Shown here piece after piece: positions 1 to 5,012 of a DNA stretch of 5,012 bases. The first letter of the stretch is position 1; each line of letters starts with the position of its first letter. Position numbers and translations under genes: made by a program. Under the pieces are notes generated by a model that ran no database searches, had not been told where the DNA came from, and saw nothing but the letters and a program-made list of their open reading frames with translations. Origin of the DNA: Kiritimatiellia bacterium (GTDB taxonomy: Bacteria; Verrucomicrobiota; Kiritimatiellia; B70-G9); assembly GCA_012961745.1 (NCBI GenBank), contig DTYT01000341.1:1-5012 (forward strand), in the 5' to 3' direction.

Positions 1-26
1 AAGCCAAAACGGGCCGACATTTTTGT

Positions 27-64
27 TTGTCTCCGGTGAAGGAGCGACAATTTTCTCTGGTGAA
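27..64. promoter_or_regulatory. candidate activator-binding site (dyad plus direct repeat)
   Basis: An imperfect inverted repeat is visible: TTGTCTCC at 27-34 faces GGAG-CG-ACAA at 41-50, with a 2-nt asymmetry in the right arm. Overlapping it is a direct repeat, TCTCCGGTGAA at 30-40 and TCTCTGGTGAA at 54-64, with one mismatch and a 24-nt period. The site lies roughly 90-130 bp upstream of the start point predicted from the sigma-54 promoter, a usual distance for enhancer sites of NtrC/NifA-family activators. It does not match the classic NifA (TGT-N10-ACA) or NtrC consensus, so the role is inference. Confidence 0.25.
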
Positions 65-68
65 AACA

Positions 69-96
69 TTGAAGAAACTGGAGGGTTTGCTATGGT
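69..96 (+). promoter_or_regulatory. weak sigma-70-like promoter candidate
   Basis: TTGAAG at 69-74 and TATGGT at 91-96 are separated by 16 nt. Each hexamer matches 4 of 6 consensus bases. It could give basal glnA transcription beside the sigma-54 promoter, as in enterobacterial glnA, which has tandem promoters. Matches of this quality arise often by chance, so this is only a candidate. Confidence 0.2.
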
Positions 97-128
97 GTGC
101 GTGCTGTCAGTACCGGAGTGGATGCGGC

Positions 129-144
129 TGGCATCTTTCCTGCT
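129..144 (+). promoter_or_regulatory. sigma-54 (-24/-12) promoter of glnA
   Basis: The sequence TGGCATCTTTCCTGCT matches the RpoN consensus TGGCAC-N5-TTGCW well. The invariant GG (130-131) and GC (142-143) are separated by exactly 10 nt, and TGGCA and TGCT are intact. Transcription would start near 155, giving a leader of about 55 nt before the glnA ATG at 211. Sigma-54 control of glnA is well known in Proteobacteria. A sigma-54 activator gene lies downstream in the same cluster, which strengthens the call. This also argues against starting glnA at 97, since the promoter would then lie inside the coding region. Confidence 0.6.
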
Positions 145-197
145 AGAGGCCGCGCGGCAGCCGAGAGGAACCGAGACCGAGGCAACAAGACGTCGCT

Positions 198-204
198 GGA
201 GGAG
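198..204 (+). promoter_or_regulatory. ribosome binding site of glnA
   Basis: GGAGGAG sits 6 nt before the ATG at 211. This strong Shine-Dalgarno match at proper spacing, together with family homology beginning just after it, fixes the start at 211 and not at the upstream in-frame ATG at 97. Confidence 0.75.
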
Positions 205-210
205 AACGCG

Positions 211-1635
211 ATGATGAAGATGGGTACAGCTCAAGAGGTGGTTGAGTACATCCGGAAGCAAAAGGTGGAAATCGTCGACCTGCGGTTCATGGATTTCCCC
301 GGCCTGTGGCAGCATTTTTCGGTGCCGGCTCACGCCGTAACGGAGAATATCTTTGAAAGCGGGATCGGCTTCGACGGCTCCAGCATTCGCGGATGGCAGG
401 CGATCAACGAGTCGGACATGCTGGTCAAGCCGGACCCCACCACGGCGTTTGCCGATCCGTTCATGCAGCATAAAACCCTGGTGATGATCTGCAACATCTG
501 CGACCCGATCACCGGCGAGGACTACACGCGCGACCCACGCAATATTGCACGGAAAGCGGAAGCCTACCTGAAAAGCACTGGCATCGGGGACGTTGCCTAC
601 TTCGGCCCCGAAGCGGAGTTCTTCATCTTTGACGACGTCCGCTTCGACCAGAGAGAACACGAGGGCTACCACTTCCTGGATTCGATCGAGGGACGCTGGA
701 ACATGGGCCGGCGGGAAGAGCCCAATCTGGGATACAAGATCCGTTTCAAGGAAGGTTATTTCCCCTGTCCGCCTTCAGACAAGCTGCAGGACATCCGCAG
801 TGAAATGATGCTGACCCTGGAGGCCATCGGTGTTGCAACCGAAGCCCATCACCACGAGGTGGCCACCGGCGGCCAGGGAGAAATCGACATGCGGTTCTCC
901 CCACTGGTGGAGATGGGCGACAAGCTTCTGAAATTCAAGTACGTGGTGAAAAACGTGGCCGCCAAACACGGCAAGACGGTCACCTTCATGCCGAAGCCGC
1001 TGCATAATGACAACGGGAGCGGCATGCATGTTCACATGTCACTGTGGAAGGGCGACAAGAACATGTTCGCGGGGGAAGGCTACGCGGGTCTCAGCGATAC
1101 GGGCCTCTTTGCCGTGGGCGGCTTGTTGAAGCATGCTCCGGCACTGCTGGCGTTCACCAACCCGACAATGAACAGCTACAAGCGCCTGGTTCCGGGATTC
1201 GAAGCGCCTATCAACCTGGCTTATTCCCGGAGGAACCGGAGTGCGGCCTGTCGCATCCCCATGTACTCGACCTCGCCCGAGGCCAAGCGCGTGGAGTTCC
1301 GCTGTCCCGACCCAAGCTGTAACGGCTACTTGGCGTTCTCGGCCATGCTGATGGCGGCACTCGACGGCATCCAGAACAAGATCCACCCGGGCGAACCGCT
1401 GGACAAGGATATCTATGATCTTCCGCCCCAGGAGCTTGCCAAGGTGCCCAAGGCACCCGGATCCCTGCGCGAAGCGCTGCAAGCGCTGGAGAAAGACCAC
1501 GATTGGCTGCTCAAGGGAGATGTTTTCACCGAAGATGTGATCGAAACGTGGATCAACTACAAGCTCGAAAATGAGGTGTCGGCGTTGGAATCGCGACCCC
1601 ACCCGTACGAGTTTGTGCTCTATTTTGACATCTAG
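211..1635 (+). CDS. glnA: type I glutamine synthetase (glutamate-ammonia ligase)
   Basis: This cytosolic enzyme makes glutamine from glutamate, ammonia and ATP; the family forms a dodecamer. The product is 474 residues, normal for GSI. Family landmarks are all present: FDGSS at 54-58 (D55 is the ammonium-site Asp), metal ligands E134 and E136 in [19 protein letters not shown] at 213-224 (E216, E224), the ATP-binding signature from K262 through NGSGMH (H273) to S277, the flap glutamate E331 in [16 protein letters not shown], and EFRCPDPS (E362, R364). The beta-type insertion region around [17 protein letters not shown] is present, and [10 protein letters not shown] carries Y402, which aligns with the adenylylated Tyr397 of E. 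coli. Activity is therefore probably tuned by a GlnE-type adenylyltransferase encoded elsewhere. ATG codons at 214 and 220 are alternative starts, but 211 fits the ribosome site best. It is preceded by a sigma-54 promoter, followed by a strong palindrome, and has nadE 98 nt downstream. Confidence 0.97.
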   Translation: MMKMGTAQEVVEYIRKQKVEIVDLRFMDFPGLWQHFSVPAHAVTENIFESGIGFDGSSIRGWQAINESDMLVKPDPTTAFADPFMQHKTLVMICNICDPITGEDYTRDPRNIARKAEAYLKSTGIGDVAYFGPEAEFFIFDDVRFDQREHEGYHFLDSIEGRWNMGRREEPNLGYKIRFKEGYFPCPPSDKLQDIRSEMMLTLEAIGVATEAHHHEVATGGQGEIDMRFSPLVEMGDKLLKFKYVVKNVAAKHGKTVTFMPKPLHNDNGSGMHVHMSLWKGDKNMFAGEGYAGLSDTGLFAVGGLLKHAPALLAFTNPTMNSYKRLVPGFEAPINLAYSRRNRSAACRIPMYSTSPEAKRVEFRCPDPSCNGYLAFSAMLMAALDGIQNKIHPGEPLDKDIYDLPPQELAKVPKAPGSLREALQALEKDHDWLLKGDVFTEDVIETWINYKLENEVSALESRPHPYEFVLYFDI

Positions 1636-1652
1636 CGCCGCACTGCTTGTGC

Positions 1653-1686
1653 ATGGGAGGGCTCCGCCGCGGCGGAGCCCTCCCAT
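1653..1686. terminator. perfect 34-nt palindrome between glnA and nadE (terminator-like)
   Basis: Two 17-nt arms (1653-1669 and 1670-1686) are exact reverse complements with no spacer, centred on CCGCGG. As RNA this would fold into a very stable GC-rich hairpin whose innermost bases form the loop. It begins 17 nt after the glnA stop, where a terminator would be expected. No run of T follows on the + strand, so it is not a textbook intrinsic terminator. It may cause partial termination, protect the glnA 3' end, or be a dispersed palindromic repeat. Partial termination would give more glnA than nadE transcript. The function is inference; the palindrome is directly visible. Confidence 0.6.
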
Positions 1687-1722
1687 TCGCCTGACGGTCG
1701 AACACAGTCGCGCGGTGCGGCA

Positions 1723-1733
1723 GAGGAGGGAGG
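1723..1733 (+). promoter_or_regulatory. ribosome binding site of nadE
   Basis: A purine-rich GAGGAGGGAGG abuts the ATG at 1734. The best core, AGGAGG at 1724-1729, leaves 4 nt to the start, slightly short but usable. The homology of the N-terminal nitrilase domain (an [15 protein letters not shown] beginning) starts right after this ATG, which supports the start. Confidence 0.65.
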
Positions 1734-3437
1734 ATGGCCACCTGTCTGGCAGCGCTGGCACAGGTAAACCCCGTCGTCGGTGATCTCCAGCACAATGCCG
1801 CTGTCATCCGCACCCGGGCCGCGGAAGCCGCGCGCGCGGGTGCCGGGTTGGTGATCTTCCCCGAACTGGCCATCTCGGGCTATCCGCCTGAGGATCTCGT
1901 GCTCAAGAAGCATTTCGTCTCCGACTGCATGCAACGGGTCCACCTGCTCGCAAAACAATTGCCCCCGGAACTCACTGTGATTGTTGGCACTCCCTGGGCG
2001 AAAAGCGCCGGCGAACCCGTGTATAATGCCGCGGCGGTCATTAGCCGCGGCCGGGTTGCAGGCGTCTACTTCAAAATTGCTCTTCCCAATTACGGAGTGT
2101 TCGATGAGAAGCGCGTTTTCTCCGCCGGAGAACGACCGCTTCTGGTAGAGATCGAGGGTGCCACCCGGGTGGGTGTGCATATCTGCGAGGACTCTTGGCT
2201 GCCGGATTCGCCGGCCATCTCGCTTCTGGCTGCCGCTCAGCCCGACGTAGTGATGAACCTCTCGGGATCACCGTACCACCGCGGCAAGTTCCTGGAGCGG
2301 CAGCGGATCATCGGCAGGACTGCGGCGAAGCTGGGATGTCCGATCTTCTACGTCAACATCGTCGGCGGCCAAGATGAACTGGTATTTGACGGAGCCTCCT
2401 TCGCCGTGGCTCCCGATTTTTCGATCATGGCGCGTGCGCGACAGTTCCGCGAGGAGATGCTCTATCTGCCGCTGCCAGAGCCCCGGAAGCCGGTCGCACC
2501 GCCTGCCCCGGGCGTGGATAGGGTCGCTGTCCGCGTCGGCTCCACCGGATGTCGATCGCTGCCGGAAGTCCGGACCGCCCCGCTTCTGGAGGATCTGGAA
2601 GAGATCTACGAGGCGCTCAAGCTGGGGGTGAGCGATTACACTGACAAGAACGGGTTCGAAAAGGTTATTGTTGCTCTCAGCGGAGGAATCGACTCTTCGC
2701 TGGTGGCCAGCATAGCCTGTGACGCACTGGGTCGGGGCCGGGTGGTAGGAATTACCATGCCGTCGGCGGTGACCTCCAGTGAGACCTTGAAGGACGCACA
2801 CCTGCTGTCCCAGCGACTGGGAATCCCGCTGTACGAGATCCCCATCGGTCCGCTCTTCGAGGCATATGTCGGTCTGCTCAAACCGAGATGGCCTGACCGG
2901 ACGCCCGACAAGACTGAAGAAAATCTCCAGGCACGCATTCGGGGCAATATCATCATGGCCCTTTCCAACAAGTTCGGATGGCTGGTGCTTTCCACCGGAA
3001 ACAAGAGCGAGCTGGCGACCGGCTACTGCACGCTTTACGGGGACATGGTGGGAGGCTTTGCAGTTATCAAGGATGTGCCCAAGATGCTGGTATACGATCT
3101 GGCGCGATGGCGGAATCGGCATGGGGAAGTCATCCCGGAAACGGTGATCAAAAGGCCCCCCTCGGCCGAGCTGCGTCCCGGACAAAAGGATACCGAAAGC
3201 CTGCCTCCCTACGAGTTGCTGGACGCTGTGCTGGAACTGTATGTTGAAAAGGATGCAAGAGCCGAAGAGATTATCCTGCAGGGTTACGAGCCCGAGATGG
3301 TGAAGCGGATAATCGACATGGTGGACCGCAACGAATACAAGCGTCGCCAGGCGCCGCCGGGCGTCAAGATTACTCCCAAGGCTTTCGGCCGTGACCGACG
3401 CATGCCTATAACCAACCGGTATCGGACGACGGAATGA
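1734..3437 (+). CDS. nadE: glutamine-dependent NAD+ synthetase
   Basis: This enzyme catalyses the last step of NAD+ synthesis: deamido-NAD+ is amidated with ATP and nitrogen from glutamine. The 567-residue length is usual for the two-domain form. Residues ~1-260 are a nitrilase-type glutaminase with its Glu-Lys-Cys triad visible: E44 in [15 protein letters not shown]114 in [14 protein letters not shown], and C151 in GVHICEDSW. Residues ~285-567 are the ATP-pyrophosphatase synthetase domain, with the P-loop SGGIDSS at 316-322, the [12 protein letters not shown] stretch, [12 protein letters not shown] from 420, and the C-terminal [13 protein letters not shown] and SLPPYELLD motifs. No key residue is missing. 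The stop codon overlaps the start of the downstream regulator by 4 nt (ATGA), so the two are probably translationally coupled. Placement behind glnA is sensible because the enzyme consumes glutamine. It may share the glnA transcript unless the palindrome at 1653-1686 stops it; I saw no clear separate promoter in the 98-nt gap. Confidence 0.97.
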   Translation: MATCLAALAQVNPVVGDLQHNAAVIRTRAAEAARAGAGLVIFPELAISGYPPEDLVLKKHFVSDCMQRVHLLAKQLPPELTVIVGTPWAKSAGEPVYNAAAVISRGRVAGVYFKIALPNYGVFDEKRVFSAGERPLLVEIEGATRVGVHICEDSWLPDSPAISLLAAAQPDVVMNLSGSPYHRGKFLERQRIIGRTAAKLGCPIFYVNIVGGQDELVFDGASFAVAPDFSIMARARQFREEMLYLPLPEPRKPVAPPAPGVDRVAVRVGSTGCRSLPEVRTAPLLEDLEEIYEALKLGVSDYTDKNGFEKVIVALSGGIDSSLVASIACDALGRGRVVGITMPSAVTSSETLKDAHLLSQRLGIPLYEIPIGPLFEAYVGLLKPRWPDRTPDKTEENLQARIRGNIIMALSNKFGWLVLSTGNKSELATGYCTLYGDMVGGFAVIKDVPKMLVYDLARWRNRHGEVIPETVIKRPPSAELRPGQKDTESLPPYELLDAVLELYVEKDARAEEIILQGYEPEMVKRIIDMVDRNEYKRRQAPPGVKITPKAFGRDRRMPITNRYRTTE

Positions 3438-4396
3438 CCAAGAAGAGTCCAGTCAGGGGCGAAGCACGGCAGGACGTGGATGAACTGTCCCTGCTCTACG
3501 AGATCAGCCGGCTGCTGGAACATGGCCGGGACCTGCGGGAAGTAGTCTCCCCCATCCTGGAATCTCTGGCCCAGCATCTGGGCATGCGTTACGGAACGCT
3601 CACCCTCTTCAACCGGCGTACGAACGACATACTCATCGAAGCCGCTCACGGTCTTTCTCCCCGACAGATCCGCCGGGGACGCTATCGCCCCGGGGAAGGC
3701 GTCACTGGCCAGGTCGTGCTGACCGGCGAGCCCGCGGTCGTCCCGCGGGTCAGCGAATCGGTCGCGTTTCTCGACCGAACACGCCGGGGGAAGCGTCCGG
3801 ATACGTCCTTTATCTGTGTTCCGATCAAGGTAGGCAAGCAGGTGATCGGTACTCTGAGCGTGGACCGCGACTACGACCCGCGGCACGATCTGGGCGATGA
3901 CGTCCGGCTTCTTACCATCATCGCCTCTATGATTGCACAGGCCGTCAAACTCCGCCGTGAGGCCGAGGAAGAGCGGGAGCGACTGGAGGCGGAGAACGCC
4001 CGGCTCCGCGCCGAACTCCGCGAGCGCTTCCGGCCCGCGAACATCGTGGGCAACTCCCACGAAATGCAGATCGTCTATGAGCAAATCGCCCAAGTTGCAC
4101 GGAGCGCCGCCACGGTCTTGATCGTGGGCCAAACCGGGACCGGCAAGGAACTGATCGCCCATGCTATCCACTACAACAGCGACCGCGCCGAGCGACCTTT
4201 CATAAAGGTGCATTGCGCCGCCCTTCCCGAAAGCGTCATCGAAAGCGAACTTTTCGGTCACGAGAAAGGAGCCTTTACGGGAGCTGTCTCCCAGCAAATT
4301 CTTAAGATTCGATGTTCCTCCTCCGCTTTCTCCATAGCTAACCTGCTGGTCTTTAAGGCATGTGGCATTTGTACTGATGGATCCCCGCCAAAATAG
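3434..4396 (+). CDS. NifA-like sigma-54 enhancer-binding regulator, C-terminus lost at a junction
   Basis: The genuine part is residues 1-287 (to about 4294). Its order is: N-terminal GAF sensory domain (~17-175); charged coiled-coil linker (~172-200) ending in [14 protein letters not shown], a hallmark of NifA-type proteins; and the start of the AAA+ domain with Walker A GQTGTGKE (232-239) and [15 protein letters not shown] (271-284), the loop that contacts sigma-54. There is no receiver domain, so it should be controlled by a small ligand or partner through GAF rather than by phosphorylation. After AVSQ the family sequence stops. The next 33 residues to the stop at 4394-4396 match nothing and are the antisense of a radical SAM gene. 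Walker B, sensor motifs and the helix-turn-helix are absent, so the frame as it stands cannot be a working activator. NifA-family proteins are usually around 500 residues or more. The start overlaps the nadE stop by 4 nt and only a weak ribosome site is visible. Whether it controls nif genes, glnA or others cannot be told here, so no symbol is given. Confidence 0.88.
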   Translation: MTKKSPVRGEARQDVDELSLLYEISRLLEHGRDLREVVSPILESLAQHLGMRYGTLTLFNRRTNDILIEAAHGLSPRQIRRGRYRPGEGVTGQVVLTGEPAVVPRVSESVAFLDRTRRGKRPDTSFICVPIKVGKQVIGTLSVDRDYDPRHDLGDDVRLLTIIASMIAQAVKLRREAEEERERLEAENARLRAELRERFRPANIVGNSHEMQIVYEQIAQVARSAATVLIVGQTGTGKELIAHAIHYNSDRAERPFIKVHCAALPESVIESELFGHEKGAFTGAVSQQILKIRCSSSAFSIANLLVFKACGICTDGSPPK

Positions 4397-4971
4397 CAAA
4401 TACATGAGACATGACTATTGACTTTAGAAGCCAAGTCCTCTGCGCTCATCAATGGTGAGAGCCTCTGTGAGTTATACCTATAATGCCAATTTTGACAGAA
4501 TAGACAGTCTAAGCTGCAAGCTCCATAAAATACTGCAAGGTTTGCATATCCAATTTCCGGTCCATCCCTATATGCATATCTTGGATATCCCTTACCTGTG
4601 CAGCCTGGACAGAACCACCAAGCAACACAGTTCGTCGGAAGATCATCATAATACCACTCTAAGATTCCTCGCTCGGGGGTTCCTCCCAGCCTTACCAAGT
4701 GCCCATTTATATTCGCTACTAACCCGCAATATCCTTTTTTGCCAACTCCAATTACACAGTCATTCGCACACATACCGCACCTTATTCCGTCCGGATCACT
4801 TAGAGGTCTGGATGGAAGATTAAATGCGCCTCTACTTTCAGCGTGAACATTATCACTTACCATTAGAGCTTTTTCTGGTTTTTCTCTTATACACTCGATG
4901 CAGACACCTAATCGACTCGAAATAAGCGGAGATGATTTTCCACAAACTTTACATCTACCCAATTTACCCAC
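4258..4971 (-). CDS. PFL-activase-like radical SAM protein, C-terminus lost at a junction
   Basis: The genuine part is residues 1-229 (4971 down to about 4285). The last eight residues before the stop are read from the antisense strand of the neighbouring regulator and are not native. An N-terminal zinc-ribbon-like pair (C7xxC10 and C24xxC27) is followed by a second cysteine cluster (C65xxC68xxxC72, C82), then C121xxC124. The radical SAM [4Fe-4S] motif CSLDCLFC has C152, C156 and C159 (CX3CX2C), in the context [33 protein letters not shown] and ILRICWET follow. This pattern is typical of uncharacterised proteins annotated as pyruvate-formate-lyase-activating-like in archaea and some anaerobic bacteria. 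The substrate is unknown. Family members are longer (I recall over 300 residues), so roughly the last third is missing. The start is GTG at 4971, with an in-frame TAA 6 nt upstream, so no earlier start is possible. No Shine-Dalgarno is visible. Its lower GC sets it apart from the genes to the left. Confidence 0.88.
   Translation of the reverse strand: MGKLGRCKVCGKSSPLISSRLGVCIECIREKPEKALMVSDNVHAESRGAFNLPSRPLSDPDGIRCGMCANDCVIGVGKKGYCGLVANINGHLVRLGGTPERGILEWYYDDLPTNCVAWWFCPGCTGKGYPRYAYRDGPEIGYANLAVFYGACSLDCLFCQNWHYRYNSQRLSPLMSAEDLASKVNSHVSCICYFGGDPSVQMPHALKTSRLAMEKAEEEHRILRICWETAPVKAPFS
4285..4294. other. junction of two unrelated sequences (probable chimera)
   Basis: Reading rightwards on + , the NifA-like protein keeps family sequence (GAFTGAVSQ) through the codon ending at 4294. 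Reading leftwards on - , the radical SAM protein keeps family sequence (ILRICWET) through the codon at 4285-4287. The ten bases 4285-4294 fit both parents, so a short shared stretch may lie at the join. GC drops sharply here. No transposase, terminal inverted repeat or target duplication is present. The join may be an artefact of assembly, amplification or cloning, or a real illegitimate recombination. Confidence 0.8.
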
Positions 4972-5012
4972 TGAAAGTTATGATTTATTATATTCAAATT
5001 TAATTTCAAAAT
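4972..5012 (-). promoter_or_regulatory. AT-rich promoter-like region of the radical SAM gene
   Basis: The 41 bases ahead of the GTG start are nearly all A and T. On the - strand they include TATAAT (4992-4987), about 15 nt before the start codon. This could be a bacterial -10 box with a very short leader, or part of an archaeal TATA region feeding a leaderless or near-leaderless transcript. No ribosome site is visible. The window ends before a -35 element or further upstream signals could be seen. Confidence 0.3.

Larger units (their letters stand above)
1..210. other. upstream region of glnA, no gene supported
   Basis: This stretch holds no protein I can support. One open frame runs from 97 into glnA and another covers 23-214, but neither encodes a recognisable sequence. 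The glutamine synthetase family homology begins only after 211. The first ~75 bases are relatively AT-rich with T runs, which suits a regulatory region. Within it I see a -24/-12 promoter at 129-144, a weak -35/-10 pair at 69-96, and a dyad with direct repeats at 27-64, each listed separately. No upstream gene end is recognisable at the left edge. Confidence 0.6.

Noticed and set aside
97..210. N-terminal extension of glutamine synthetase from an upstream ATG at 97
   Set aside because: The 38 extra residues are not family-like, the frame crosses the -24/-12 promoter, and a strong GGAGGAG lies just before the ATG at 211.
23..214. Small 63-residue open frame ahead of glnA
   Set aside because: No ribosome site, arginine-rich low-information C-terminus, and it overlaps the glnA promoter and start.
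1039..1761. 240-residue open frame antisense to glnA
   Set aside because: Shadow of a GC-rich coding strand; no recognisable domain and it crosses the intergenic palindrome.
2268..3185. 305-residue open frame antisense to nadE
   Set aside because: Overlaps a fully intact, well-conserved nadE and has no domain signature.
4258..4396. Natural C-terminal tails of the two genes across the junction (33 and 8 residues)
   Set aside because: Each tail is simply the antisense reading of the other gene and shows no family sequence.
3284..4405. 373-residue open frame antisense to the regulator and running across the junction
   Set aside because: Antisense of conserved GAF and AAA+ coding sequence; the frame crosses a probable artificial join.
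4452..4823. 123-residue + strand open frame in the AT-richer region
   Set aside because: Antisense of the conserved radical SAM coding sequence, including its cysteine motifs; no ribosome site.
4285..5012. Insertion sequence or other mobile element interrupting the regulator gene
   Set aside because: No transposase, inverted terminal repeat or target duplication is seen; the incoming DNA is itself a truncated housekeeping-like gene, and the far side of the regulator does not reappear.
1..5012. tRNA, rRNA, CRISPR array or riboswitch
   Set aside because: No cloverleaf with a T-loop signature, no regularly spaced repeat array beyond the two-copy 11-mer at 30-64, and no recognisable riboswitch core in the short intergenic regions.

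Overview
The window has two parts of apparently different origin, joined at about position 4285-4294. The left part (1 to ~4290) is GC-rich bacterial DNA: 38 G/C in 60 at 2221-2280 and 45 in 60 at 3961-4020. It carries three genes on the + strand: a type I glutamine synthetase (glnA), a glutamine-dependent NAD+ synthetase (nadE), and the 5' portion of a NifA-like sigma-54 enhancer-binding protein. The glutamine synthetase and the overall style resemble Acidobacteriota or related deep-branching Gram-negative groups. This is a judgement from protein style, not from a search.

Layout: positions 1-210 form the upstream region of glnA. They hold a good -24/-12 (sigma-54) promoter at 129-144, a weaker sigma-70-like candidate at 69-96, and a dyad with direct repeats at 27-64 that could be an activator site. 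glnA (211-1635) is followed by a perfect 34-nt palindrome at 1653-1686. nadE (1734-3437) comes next and overlaps the regulator gene (start 3434) by 4 nt.

The logic of the left part is nitrogen and glutamine economy. GlnA makes glutamine, NadE uses glutamine amide nitrogen to make NAD+, and the downstream activator has the domain plan (GAF, coiled coil, AAA+ with GAFTGA) that opens sigma-54 promoters such as the one seen ahead of glnA. A feedback circuit is plausible but is inference.

The right part (~4295-5012) is much lower in GC (26 in 60 at 4681-4740; 25 in 60 at 4501-4560). It carries one gene on the - strand: the first ~229 residues of a cysteine-rich radical SAM protein of the PFL-activase-like type, common in archaea and some anaerobic bacteria. 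The regulator is cut just after its GAFTGA motif and the radical SAM gene just after its ICWET motif, both at the same ~10-nt point. Each gene points into the junction and loses its C-terminal part. The simplest reading is a chimeric join (assembly, amplification or cloning artefact, or less likely a real illegitimate recombination), not an insertion element. I found no new biological system. The join is the most important thing for a reader to know, because the apparent C-termini of both genes there are not real.
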